From: Azolla caroliniana
Taxonomy: Eukaryota > Polypodiophyta
DNA: 64,000 nucleotides
Reading direction: 5' to 3'
NCBI GenBank assembly: GCA_043228905.1
Contig: JBHGNT010000017.1
Span: 17,608,001-17,672,000 of the forward strand
The notes under the pieces are model-generated. The model did no database searches. It saw only the letters and a program-made list of their open reading frames with translations, and was not told the DNA's origin. Made by a program: the position numbers and the translations under genes. Shown in pieces: positions 18,121-29,221 of the stretch. Each line of letters begins with the position of its first letter. Positions within the stretch are counted from its first letter, which is position 1.

Positions 18121-21100
18121 CTGCCGGAACTACGAGGCTCTGGTAGAAGACAAACGAGTGGGGAAAGCCGGAGCGGCCGGGCCCTCACATAGGTACGAGA
18201 CTCGATTCGGGCAACGACGGAACGATGCCGACGGGTCCAGCTCGCAAGATAACCCCAGGAAGGGCGGATACCGACTGGGGACGGAAATAGAAAGGACTAC
18301 GGACCTACGAAAGGTCCTAGAAGAACGGATCCTCGACAGCAAAGTGAAGCTGTCATTGCGAGAGGTGTTAGGGATCGCCAAGAAGGAGTTCCACGACTCC
18401 ATTGTAGACCTGGTGAAACGGAAGAGGCTGTCGACGGAGACGGAACCGGAAAGACCGGTGGAGGTGCGGACGACGCACATCGACAACATGGCGCTGGAAG
18501 ATGAGTGGGCGGAGAGCCACTATTCAAGGCCGCACTGGGCCCGAGCAACCACGGAGACCCCGGTGAAGATCGGAGATGTTCAGGAACTGGTGGTGGCATT
18601 GGTGGACCATGGTTCGGAAATAAACCTGATGTCAATGGACTTCTATAAGAAGGGAAAGTGGCCGATCAACACCAAGCACGGGTGGAAGATACGGGCGGCG
18701 ACGCGTGCCACCGAGGAGCTGCACGGGGCCTGCCCGAACGTGCGAGTCAAGATCGGCGACGTCGAGATTGACCAGCACTTCTTCGTACAGGAGACGTCCT
18801 CGCATCCGGTCATATTAGGGGAACCATACATCACAGCGGCACGAATGGAGACCAGAGTGCTGGACAACGGTTCGGCCTACGCGAGGGTCAAGAGCCAGGA
18901 CGGGCGCCATTCGGTCCAATTTTTGACGGTGCGACCGAACCACGAGCGAAACCGCGAATCCCTCGGTGGCGAGAACCAGGAGGATTTTTAGAGAGGGCTG
19001 CCAAGGCGTGGGGCCGAGACAGTCCGGACACTCGGGAAAGACCCCACGACTGTACGATAGAACCGAAACCGAAGGGACCCTGTACGATAGGTAGGAAAAT
19101 TTGCTTCTCCAACAACGGAGGGTGTATGCTAGTCGGCATCGTTGGCTGGGAAAAGGCAAGGGCAGAAGTGCAACTTCGATCGCGCGGAGTTCTCGGCCCG
19201 GACGAGGAAATCAGCGGAGCCGTGGAGGCGGTCTCCTTCGACAACACCTTGAGAATGCTGAGGAAAGTAGCCGGAGAAGGCCTTAACGAAGACCGGACGA
19301 TACCGGTATGTTCAGAAGAGATGTACGAAGTCATCACGAACTTCAGTCGGGGGCTTGGGTCGGATCGGACGGCCCGAGTTAGCACGAAGTTCAAGACTGT
19401 GGACCGGAAGGTAAGGCCAGTCGCGGCACCCTTGCCGGAGGGCAGTGAGTCCCGAATCAGAGGGGTGGCGTCGGACCCCAGTTTACGAGATCCGGCCTGC
19501 ATAGGACACACCTTCACCGACGGGATGCTCCGGGAGCTCAAGATCGGTGGGGGCGGGTTCCTACTGCCGGCAGAGGAAGACCGGTGTCGGAGAATGCTCG
19601 GAAGACACGGGAAAGCCTTCGCATTCTCGCCGGAAGAGATCGGGTGCGTAGACCCGACAATCGTGGAGCCGATGGTGATATTCACGGTATCGCATGTGTC
19701 GTGGAATCTCAAGCCGATTCCGGTACCAAGAGCTCACATCCCGGAGTTGATGGAGCTACTGAGGCAGAAAGTCGATATGGGTATTCTCGAACCGTCGAGC
19801 ACGCCATACTCGAACCGATGGTTTACCGTACTAAAGAAAAACGGAACATTGCGCTTCATTCAGGACCTGCAGCCGGTCAACAGAGTGACCATTCGGAATG
19901 CAGGAATCGGACCGACCATAGACGAGTTCGTGGAGGCCTTCGTCGGAAGGTCGATTTACTCGGTCGGTGATCTATACTCGGGGTACGACCAGTTCCAGCT
20001 ACCCGTGGAGAGCAGAGACATTACGACGATGCGAACTCCCCTCGGCCTAGTGCGAATGTGTACCTTGCCACAAGGAGGGACCAACTCGGTGGCCCACATG
20101 GTGAATGCAATGAACAAGGTACTGAGGGATTGCATCCCGGACATCACCATGCCATTTCTAGACGACATTCCGATCAAGGGGTGCCCGGTAGAAGAGAGGG
20201 ACGCAACACTCGAACCAGACGGATGCCGGCGATTCGTGGCAACACACATCGACGACTGCGAGAAGGTGCTACAAAGGCTAGAGGATGCGAGGCTCACCTT
20301 CTCCGGGGAGAAATCGGCCTTCGGGCAATCGGAAATCCTGGTGGTCGGACACCTATGTGGACCATATGGCCGGAAGCCGTCTCCGGCAAAGGTAGAAGCC
20401 ATCTCCGCGATGAAGACCGACTGTAGCTCGGTTACGGAAGTTCGGAGGTTCCTGGCGGCATGCGCATTCTACCACATATGGATCCCGCATTACGCCCACG
20501 TTGCGGAGCCGCTATACGGGTTGCTGAAGAAAGGGCGAAAATTCGAGTGGCGAGACGAGCACACGGAGTCGGTCCGGAAGCTGAAGGAAGCTCTTGCGGC
20601 AACACCGGCGCTCCGGAAGGTTGTTTACGGGAAGGGTACCCCGGTATACATAACAGTGGATACGAGTCCGACCGGGATCGGATGGGTCGTCAACCAAGAG
20701 GACAAGAACGACATTCGGTTCCCGATCCGATTCGGCGCGAAGGTTCTCAGTGAACGACAGCAAGGGTACGCCCAGGTTAAACGCGAACTCGGGGGTATCG
20801 TTTCGGCAGTAAAGGCCGACAAAGACTACTTGATCGGGACAGAAGTGGTTATCGAGACGGATTGCCTGCCGATTCTCAGCATGGTTTCCGGATGCGCGAC
20901 ACCGGACCTGGCGATGCTCCGGTGGATAGCGTACATCAAGTCCCTGGACCCGAAAATACGGCACATTTCCGGAAAGGACAACGCCATGGCCGACATGCTT
21001 TCGAGGGCGAGGTTTGATGACGAGGGCGGCATGGTTTCGGAGGACGAAGAAGTCGGCGTGGACTTCTTCGAGGCGGCGTACGTAACAACCGATGGGACGA

Positions 21101-22369
21101 GCACTCCGGCACTTAACGACTTCGACGAGAGCAGGTACGATGGCGAGTGGCTCCAGATCGGGGGATTTTTGAGGACAATGACGTCGGATGCGTCATGGAC
21201 GAAGGACGAGGCCAACCGGATCCGGAAGAAAGCTTACCGATTCTTTCTCCGGGACGGATACTTATGGAAGCACCCGAAGAAGAGGAACGACGTCCCGCTC
21301 CGGGTGGTGGCGATGAAGGAAGAACAGGAGGAGCTGCTGACGGCCTACCACGACAACCCTTGGGCTGGACACCGTGGAACGTGGGCCACGTTCGAGAAGA
21401 TAAAGGGGAAGTACTGGTGGCTGGGACTGTACCGGGATGTGCATCGGTTCATGACGACTTGCGAGAGCTGTCAAATGCACTCCGTAGTCCGACATCGGGA
21501 CGAGCTTCACCCTACATACCCTCCGACCATCCACTTCAAATGGATGGTAGACCTGGTGACGATGCCGATGGGAGTAGGACAGATGCGGTATCTGGTCCTG
21601 GCTCGGGAAGATCTGACGAACCAGGTAGAAGGCCGGGCCCTTCAGAACAAAACGACCTCGGCCGTATGTCGGTTCCTGATTGAGGACGTGATATGCCGGT
21701 ACGGGTGCGTCGGGAAGATCGTGGCTGATCGCGGGGAGTTGGACTCCGAAGAGGCCGAGGAGCTGTTCGACCGGCTAGGAGTCAAGCTCTCGCTTACCAC
21801 TGCGTACAATCCGGAGGGGAATGGAAAGGTGGAGCGCGGACACGGACCGATCGTCAAGGCGTTAGTTCGGGCATGCGGAGGTCAAGTCGGGAACGTACGA
21901 TCTCCTCGTGGGCAACCGTGGACTGGAGAGACGAGATGAGCCGGGAGGAGCTGCTGGCGGCGCGTATACGACAGCTCGAGCGAAGACCGGAGGACGTGGA
22001 GCAGGCTGCGGAAAAGCTTTGGGAAGCAAGGATGAGGAACAAAGCCCGGTTCGACCGAACGCACCGGCTCCGACCGAAGAAGATCGAGGAAGGCGACTGG
22101 GTGCTAGTCTACGACAACAGCCTTGACAACCAGCACCGAGCGACACGGAAGTTCGCAACAAGGTGGTTCGGGCCTTACGTGGTACAAAGCGCAACGACAA
22201 CGGGACGTACCATCTGGCGGAACTCGATGGTACGAGAATGGCGATACCGGTAGCGGGGAAGCGGATCAAAGCGTTCAAGAAGCGTCACGACGACGAGCCG
22301 GATCCGGTTGGCCTGGACTGCGACGACGAACGATCCGAAACCGAGGAAGAGCCGACGGGCGAGGAATGA
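18121..22369 (+). pseudogene. gypsy-C pol, nearly full length with frameshifts
   Basis: The first segment (to 18991) carries the gag end and the protease with D-H-G-S-E (VVALVDHGSEINLMSMDF). One T seems lost in the T-run at 18985-18990, after which the main frame from about 19000 to 21939 has RT (YDQFQLPVESRDITTM, FLDDIPIKGC), RNase H (ITVDTSPTGIGWVV), integrase HHCC (HRGTWATFEKIKGKYWW ... CESCQMHS) and the core (ADRGELDSEEAEEL ... YNPEGNGKVERGH). Further shifts near 21890 and 22195 separate the C-terminal pieces (RFDRTHRLRPKKIEEGDWV; KRIKAFKKRHDDEPDP). No chromodomain is seen. It preserves the integrase core that gypsy-B lost. Confidence 0.87.
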
Positions 22370-22426
22370 AGGCTGGACCGGTTTTCTCCGTCCCAACTAT
22401 ATTTGGCGCATGCCGGTGGATGCGCG

Positions 22427-22442
22427 GTTAGGTGGGGGCGGA
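22427..22442 (+). other. Polypurine tract of gypsy-C
   Basis: GTTAGGTGGGGGCGGA lies directly before the LTR at 22443. Confidence 0.78.
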
Positions 22443-23073
22443 TGTCGTGAAGAAAACCGTCCACAAGCGGAATCGGTGCACAGGAGCGTAGGAACCGGCT
22501 CTTCTCGAATGTTGTCCATAGAAGATCCTAGGCAGGTAGATTTAGTGGGTAGGAAGTAAAGGGGAAACGGCTCCTTCCTTGCCTATAAAAAGGAGGGAGA
22601 CGAGAAGGGGGAGTGGATCGCGGAGAGTCGAGGACGAAGTGTTGTCGGTTTGCGTGCGAAGGCTTCTCTCTCTCTCTCTGGTTCGCAAACTCCATAGCTT
22701 CCTTCTGTGTAGGTTTCGGGAGGCTCGCGTTGCTCTAAGGAATGCCCGAGTGCTCCCGGCAGCACCTCCAACCTGCTCCTGTCTTTCTGTGCGTTTACGA
22801 ACAGGCATCGGCATCTGTTCGCCGGCCTGTTCGGTTGTAACCGACTTCGTGTTTTTGTTGCTTCCGTGTTCTTGTTGTTGTCTTTGTTAATACATACATA
22901 CATTCGTGTCTCTCTGTGTCGCTGTCCCACTCACGTCTTTGTGTCGAAGGGCCGTGTCCCTGTGAATCTACGCTCGCACGTAGTGGGTCTCTTGTCCTTT
23001 CTCTCTTGCTCTTCTGTACAGGACCCCTGAGGTCCTGCCTCATTCCACGCATCCGCGAGGAAAACCTCGACAA
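22443..23073 (+). repeat. 3' LTR of gypsy-C (631 bp)
   Basis: It begins TGTCGTGAAGAAAACC and ends GAAAACCTCGACA, with a TATA box TATAAAAA at 22584-22591. It shares its termini, but little internal sequence, with the gypsy-B LTR. Confidence 0.85.
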
Positions 23074-23737
23074 CGCAAGTGCACGCCTCGAGGGAATTAA
23101 ATAGGACGAGTACTAGGCATGAGTATAGGGAGGGGTACTAGGTAGTTAGAGCATAGACATCGCATAAGTAGGGAGAGTTACGAGGAGAGTAAATCAGGGG
23201 AGAGAATCTAGGACAAAAGTGATGGGTCATGAATGCTTGTAACGGTCACTCCTTGAGCTATAAAAGGAGCGACCTTTGACTGTCTTCGAGATGCCACTAA
23301 GAGGAAAGGATACACAGAGAAAGATTGAGGACTGACCGTGGAAGAAGGCGCTTCCCCTTTGCTCGCGTCAGACGCCTGAGTGCTCCTGACTTGGGGATCG
23401 ACCTTCTGCGCACCGACGTCTCTTTGTACTTGGCTATTTGCGAAGCTCCGCGCTCCATCACCGGCTCTGATCCAGCTGTAACCACTCACAGCATCGTGCA
23501 CCTGTGTTTTAATATAACTCTTTCTACCTCACATACTTCGTTCTCAGTGTCTTTGTCTTTGTCTGTGTCTACGCGCGATTCTCTTGCTCGCTCTCGTTCG
23601 CTAGACTTACCCGCCCTCTTGTGGTCTCAAGACCTACGTGGTTCCCAAACTCCTCCCTCCTCGTTTTCCTGATTCCTTGGTTCGAGACCCCCGTGGTCCT
23701 GCCCGACTTCTACGCATCCGCGAGGATTTGCTCGACA
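23074..23737 (+). repeat. 3' LTR of gypsy-B, right piece
   Basis: It matches 7300-7984, with TATA box TATAAAAG at 23259-23266 and the terminal GATTTGCTCGACA. The next bases, ACGG, are the TSD and lead back into gypsy-A pol. Confidence 0.88.
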
Positions 23738-23901
23738 ACGGTAAGTAATCGTTACCCCCTGCCCTTAATTCCAACGCTCCTCGATCAACTCTGAACGGGG
23801 CATATCTTCTCCAAAATTGACCTTCGGGGCGCCTACAATTTGGTGCGCATCAAGCCTGGGGACGAGTGGAAAACAACTTTTCGGACGCGCTATGGACATT
23901 T

Positions 23902-24647
23902 TGTTAGGAAACAAGTCCCTCCGGATGGGAAACCGGATGTCGAGTACCCAGCATCGGAAGACCCAGTGAGAACCGGAAGAGGAGTACCCGACATCGGAAG
24001 ACCCGGTGAGAACCGGAAGAGGAGTACCCAGCTACGGAAGACTCGGTGAGAACCAGAAGAGGAGTACCCGGCTACGGAAGACTCGGTGAGAACCGGAAGA
24101 GGAGTACCCGGCTACGGAGGACCCGGTGAGAACCGGATGAAGTGTGCCTGGCAAGCGCCGGATGATGCAGGCCCGGTGAGGAGTGCTCACCGGATGAAGG
24201 GACATATTTGTAAATATGTTTCTGAGAGTCCATCGGGGCTATATTTGTAAATAGCCGAAAAGTCATATTAGTATAAATATGACTTAGGGAAAACTCTTCT
24301 TGAGTGTTGTTGTCATTTCTTGTTGGCGCAAGATTAGGGTGCGTAACTGTGTACAGAGAGAGTGAGAGAGAGGAAGATGTCGTTGCCTCTGTTGTAACCG
24401 CCGCCTGTGGCGAAGATAGAAAGCTCGAGGTCATTGCTTCTGTGCTTTACCATTTGTACATTCTGACATAGTGAAAGTTTGCAGTCTGTGGGTTGCCGTG
24501 GTTTTTTCCCTAGTTTGGGTTTTTCCACGTTAACATCCTGTGTACTCTTCTCTCCATTGTGTCGTGCATTCATTTCCCGTTTTCTGTGTTTTGATTCTAA
24601 GCTCAGTTGTGGCCAAGTGTTGTTCATCGGAGCGTGTGTTCCTGTCA
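23902..24647 (+). mobile_element. Solo LTR (746 bp) in gypsy-A RT
   Basis: It starts TGTTAGGAAAC and ends GTGTTCCTGTCA, with a perfect TSD CATTT (23897-23901; 24648-24652) inside the RT codons for GHFEYK. It has a TATA box (24272-24279), no primer site or coding region, and a 40-bp minisatellite. The full-length parent is not in the window. Confidence 0.85.
23944..24143. repeat. 40-bp minisatellite, five units, inside the solo LTR
   Basis: Units start at exactly 23944, 23984, 24024, 24064 and 24104, each opening GTACCC and containing GTGAGAACC(G/A)GA. A degenerate tail continues to about 24190. Confidence 0.9.
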
Positions 24648-24728
24648 CATTTCGAGTACAAACTGATGCCTTTCGGCCTTACCAACGCTCTGACAGTCTT
24701 CCAACACATGATGAACGATATTTTTCAA

Positions 24729-24840
24729 GTGGAAAACAACTTTTTGGATGCGCTATGGACATTTCGAGTACAAAGTGATGCCTTTCGGCCTTACCAACAC
24801 TCCGGCCGTCTTCCAGCACATGATGAACGATATTTTTTGA
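24729..24840. repeat. Second copy of a 112-bp tandem duplication in gypsy-A RT
   Basis: The unit runs from GTGGAAAACAAC through GATATTTTT. The first copy starts at 23866 and is itself split by the solo LTR. At 112 bp the duplication shifts the frame. Confidence 0.85.
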
Positions 24841-26839
24841 GAGTATCTCGATCATTTCGTGGTCATCTACCTTGACGACATCCTAGTTTTTTCTTCCAAC
24901 TGGGAGGAGCACACACACCACGTCCGGCTAGTTCTCACCAAACTCCGAGAATATGGGCTCTTCGCCAAAAGTGAGAAATGTGAATTCGATCGGACCTCTG
25001 TGGAATTCCTGGGTTACATGATCTCACCTACCGGGATCACAATGGATAAACGCAAGGTCGCCGCCATCACTGATTGGCCTCTCCCGACTCGGCTGAAAGA
25101 GGTACAATCATTTCTTGGTTTTGCAAATTTTTATAGATGATTTATAGACGGGTTCTCATCCCTAGTCCAACCTCTCATCCAACTTACCCGGAAAGATAAT
25201 CCATTTCTTTGGACCCTCGCAACACATAATGCTTTTAATGCCCTCAAAGCAGCTTTTCTCTCTGCCCCCCTGTTAGTCCACCCGGACCCCACCCGCCCTT
25301 TCCAGGTTGAAACCGACGCCTCTAACTTTCCCATAGGTGTGGTCTTGTCCCAACCTGATGACGATGACACCCTTCTACTCTCGGAAGTTTACAGCCCCAG
25401 AAATCAATTATCCGGTCTACGACAAGGAGCTCGCAGCTATCATCTCGGCCTTCCCTGAATGGCGATCCTATCTGGCTAGGGCGCAACATCGTATTCAGGT
25501 GGTGACTGACCACAAGAATCTCATGTACTTCACCACCACTCGTATGTTGAATCGGAGGCAGGCTCGTTGGTCATCTTTTCATGTCGACTACGACTTCGAA
25601 ATCTAGTTCCGACCCGGCGTTCAACATGGGAAAGCAGATGCTCTCTCTTGGTGACCCAATTTTGCATTGCGCCCAGGCGACGCCGCTTATTCTCAGCAAT
25701 CACATTGTTTATTGCGGCCCGATCAACTCCACATGTTCGCAACCTATCTGTTGCACGATGATTCCTTGCTCAATGAGATTGCCCAAGCAACCACGTCGGA
25801 CCCTTTCGCTACTGACATCATGGCGCGCCTCAACAACCCATCCCAGGAATGGCAAAGCTCAGATCTTAGTCATTTTACAACTCACAATGGGCTACTCTAT
25901 CATCATCACCTCCTTTACATACCAGATGGCCCATGTCGCCTCCGAGTTCTACAAACTTGCCATGACGATCCTCTTGTCGAACACTTTGGGGTTGCCAAAA
26001 CGCTGGCATTGCTTTCTCGGGGGTTTTGGTGGCCTAAACCTTGGAAATTGGTCAAAGAATTTATCAAAACTTGTGACATCTGTGCTCGCTCCAAAGCGGC
26101 TCACCATCGTCTATATGGCCTTCTACACCCACTTCCAATTCCCAGTCGACCTTGGGCATCTCTCTCCATGGACTTTATCACTGACCTTCCTCGAGTCGGT
26201 GACCATGACACGGTGCTAGTGGTCGTCGATTGGTTTTCGAAGATGGCTCACTTTGTCCCATGTTCGAAAACCATTTCAGGGGAGGAGACAACTGCCCTTT
26301 TTCTGAAAAATGTCTTCCGCTTACACGGTTTGCTTGAGGATGTCACTTCTGATCAAGGTCCTCAATTTATCTCCCACTTTTGGCGCCGACTACTACAGAC
26401 ATTCGGGACTTCTGTGAACTTGTCAACCGCACACCACCCTCAAATTGATGGCCAAACCGAAAGAGTCAACCAAATCCTCAAACAATACCTCCGTTGTTCA
26501 GTTAGCTACCAACAAGACGATTGGGTGGACCTCCTTGCCATGGCGGAATTTTCCTACAATAACAGTATCCATGCCTCAACTAAAGTTTCCCCATTCTTTG
26601 CAAATTACGGTTTCCACCCTCGTTTCAGCATTTCCATTCTGGAGATATCCATCAATCCGTCGGCCGAGAAGCGTGCCCACACCTTACAAGATGTCCACCG
26701 TGACCTCTCCCTCGAGCTCCGTGCCGTTGGCAAACAGTATAAAGCTCACGCTAACAGACATTGCTTAGTCACGCCGACCTTCACAGTCGGTGACATGGTT
26801 TGGTTCCTACGTCGGCATATCGCAACCACCCGTCCCTGC

Positions 26840-27274
26840 TGTTACCGGCCGGCATAGGAGTCCAGAGTGTGAAACGAAGGAGTTATTTAATTATTAAGGA
26901 ATGGTTGTAAGTAAGCTATTAGTGTGGACGGACGGACCGGAATCGGTATGCCGTTCCGGATCCGGACCGATCCCGAATAGGTGCGGATGGCACCGTTTTG
27001 TACTACAAACCGGAAACCTATTTAAAGGCCCTGATGCAATGTAATGTTCAACGGATAATTAATAAAGTTTAGTGTTTTTATCTCTCTGTGTTAATTGTCG
27101 TTCTGCATTCATTGTTATATCTTACGCGTGTGATTATGAAGGACGATCTTGCTAAGTAACCTAATTAAGTCGGATAAATCGTTGAGCCTAATTCTCTTGC
27201 CATAACACCCCTTTGGTGAAGTGTCTTCCGTAGACACCCTGTGTTAGACCATTGTCCGGCCCTAAGAGTTAACA
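26840..27274 (+). repeat. 5' LTR of element D
   Basis: It runs from TGTTACCGGCC to CTAAGAGTTAACA and equals the 3' LTR in length. No tRNA-like block and no perfect heat-shock-type array are seen in it. Confidence 0.92.
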
Positions 27275-27281
27275 TAGTTTT

Positions 27282-27299
27282 TGGCGACCACGATTCCTG
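27282..27299 (+). other. Primer-binding site of element D
   Basis: TGGCGACCACGATTCCTG begins 7 nt after the LTR. Its complement resembles the 3' end of a tRNA-Arg (CGTGGTCGCCA); this assignment is from memory of the family and is tentative. Confidence 0.6.
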
Positions 27300-27327
27300 T
27301 TTTTGCAACGAATGACGGCATGAATGG

Positions 27328-29200
27328 ATGACTAGATCAACGCACGACCTGGTTATAGATCGAACTCGACGCCTTGCCGAAAGGCAAAGGAGACGTGAGG
27401 ATTTCCAGCAAGCGGCACAAGAAATTAGAGCGGATCGCTCGTTTTCCAACATAATCCGGAGAGTAGCGGAGGAGTCCCTCTGGTTACAGCAAACATCGCA
27501 CCCAGACGACGACAACAGCCTTAGCAGCCTCTGGGAAACCGAATCCCTTCTCCAGGCGTTGGCAAGCGGAGAAGGCGAAGCAGAAGCCTTTTCAGCGTAT
27601 GAATCGGATTCCGAAGGGGGATACAACGTGCACACGAACTACCGTAGCAGCACCGACACACCGGGCGGACCGGAGGACGAAGGATCAGACACCTTACCGA
27701 CACCGGAACCGGATGTGCTAAGGCTGGAACCTCCGGAACCAGAAGCAGAGGAAGAGCGACCTCCGACACCGAAAGTCTAAGAGGAGAGGCCTCCATCACC
27801 AAAAGAAGAGGAAAGACCACCGACGCCGGAGAAAAACCACGAACGACCACCAACACCACTAGCCCGCGCACCGATACCGGACGACGACATGTCGTTCCAA
27901 TACTCCATGTATAGAGATGATCCGGACGCGGAAGCTCATGTTCACGCCTTTGAACAGACATGGGAAGCAAACCATGTGTCCCAGGGATTGACCCCGGAGG
28001 AAGAGGAACGCTCTAAGATAGCAGAATTTGGCGTCACATTGGAGGGACCGGCAGCAAGATGGCACCGGACGCAGGACCCGTCTACCATCACCACCTTCGC
28101 AGATTTAAAAGCTAAATTCTTGCATTTTTTCCAAAAGGAGGTGGACCAGACAGTAATGGTGGGCTTGTTTTATACCATCCGACAGGAGGAAGGGGAGAGC
28201 ATTCCCCAATTTGTCACCTGGTTTCAACGGATGCATAGTTAGCTTGCCCGCGCACCCCCGGAGGAGGAATTACGAACTATATTCCTAAATGCGCTCCGGG
28301 AACCCCTACGCACGGTTTGCACGGTAATTGACTTCTGTGCAAGTACCATCGACCAGGTCATTGACCGGGTGAGAGAGAAGGAAAAGACAAGCTCCTGGCT
28401 AACACTGGGAGCACTCCAACGGGCGTTACCGTCCGATGAAGACCTCTGGTTTCGGTAAGCAATACAGTGCACAACCTGCTTGAATTCCGGACACTCGGCA
28501 CTAGAATGCACTCGGCACTATGAGGACGCAATGTGTAATCTGTCAATCCAAGGGCCATACGACGGATAGGTGCGAGTATAATCTATTGAACCGGCAAGCA
28601 CTGCTCGTCCGACAAATAGAGCCACGCAGCAGCCGGGATGAAGAAGAGGAACGCTGGCGGCGAATGGACCGATACCGACCGGCACAGGATGTCCGGTATG
28701 GCGATCGACAGGAGAATGATGTCCGGTACGGTGATCAGCGGGATAACTATGACCGGGATGATAGATATGATCGGTACCGGGATAACAATAGACGATACGA
28801 ACATTACGACCGGGAGCACTCCCCCGGGTATCGTCAACAACGGGAGGAATACGGCAGATATAACGACCAACCTCGTCAAGAGTACCGCAATAAGAAGAAC
28901 TATAACAAAAAATGGCATTTAAAAAAAGGCGGCCACCCACGGGATCCGGAACAAGGAGCTTCAAGCAGCCAACCGGCCCAAAACCCCGCGCTTACCACAG
29001 GACCTGCCCCGGGTACAACAAACAATGCCGAATCCAGCAATACCCGGAAAGCCTACTGCTACTACTGTCGATAGGAAGGCCATTATAGTAATCAATGCCC
29101 GGCGAAGAGCTATGACAAACGACCGACAGTAAATATAGTAGTCCCTGAAGTGGCAGATCTGCAGCAGGTGACCACAAGGTCGAAGGGCATGGCCAAGACG
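27328..29200 (+). pseudogene. Element D gag, with stops and frameshift
   Basis: The ATG at 27328 opens a charged N-terminus, then an acidic and Pro-rich segment with repeats of ERPPTP (27700-27880). The capsid region follows (AHVHAFEQTWEANHV ... AARWHRTQDPSTITTFADLKAKFLHFF). Stops lie at about 27778, 28240 and 28456. Three CCHC knuckles follow in different frames: CTTCLNSGHSALEC (about 28459-28502), CVICQSKGHTTDRC (about 28532-28573) and CYYCR-stop-EGHYSNQC (about 29057-29100). An Arg/Asp/Tyr-rich stretch (28640-28900) separates the last two. Three knuckles is more than the one found in the chromoviruses here. Confidence 0.82.
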
Positions 29201-29221
29201 TAGGAGACCATCCGGAAGCAA

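Larger units (their letters stand above)
18121..23073 (+). mobile_element. Ty3/gypsy element 'gypsy-C', 5'-truncated, close relative of gypsy-B
   Basis: It has the pol region and a complete 3' LTR (22443-23073) but no 5' LTR, primer site or most of gag. It begins abruptly with residues CRNYEALVEDKR, matching CRNYEALIDERR of gypsy-B. ACGC occurs at both junctions with the gypsy-B LTR (18117-18120 and 23074-23077). Loss of the 5' end either happened during insertion or by later deletion. Confidence 0.8.
6177..23737 (+). mobile_element. Ty3/gypsy element 'gypsy-B' with nested insertions
   Basis: The LTRs begin TGTCGTGA(A/G)GATTCC and end CTCGACA. They occupy 6177-7984 (split by a solo LTR) and 18057-18120 plus 23074-23737 (split by gypsy-C); without insertions they are 729 and 728 bp. 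ACGG flanks both ends (6173-6176 and 23738-23741). It interrupts gypsy-A pol between GLNKVT and the following NRYPLPLI-like segment. Its RT uses FLDD at the active site, of a type also seen in fungal and early-plant gypsy elements. Pol has many stops and a deleted integrase core. Confidence 0.88.
23738..26839 (+). pseudogene. gypsy-A pol, middle part (RT, RNase H, integrase), split by a solo LTR
   Basis: The frame resumes with an NRYPLPLI-like segment and [19 protein letters not shown], is cut at 23902-24647, then continues with MPFGLTNA and [20 protein letters not shown] 112-bp tandem duplication (second copy 24729-24840) and a shift near 25370 break the frame; stops lie at about 24838, 25138 and 25603. 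RNase H (YDKELAAIISAFPEWRSYL) and a long integrase segment follow (25667-26839) with the core D, D and E motifs (MDFITDLPRV, SDQGPQFIS, HHPQIDGQTERVNQ). Element D interrupts it after HIATTRPC; the last part lies at 36689-37089. Confidence 0.88.

Noticed and set aside
23944-24143. Regular 40-bp repeats resembling a CRISPR array
   Set aside because: Units are contiguous and similar over their full length, with no unique spacers, and lie inside a plant LTR.
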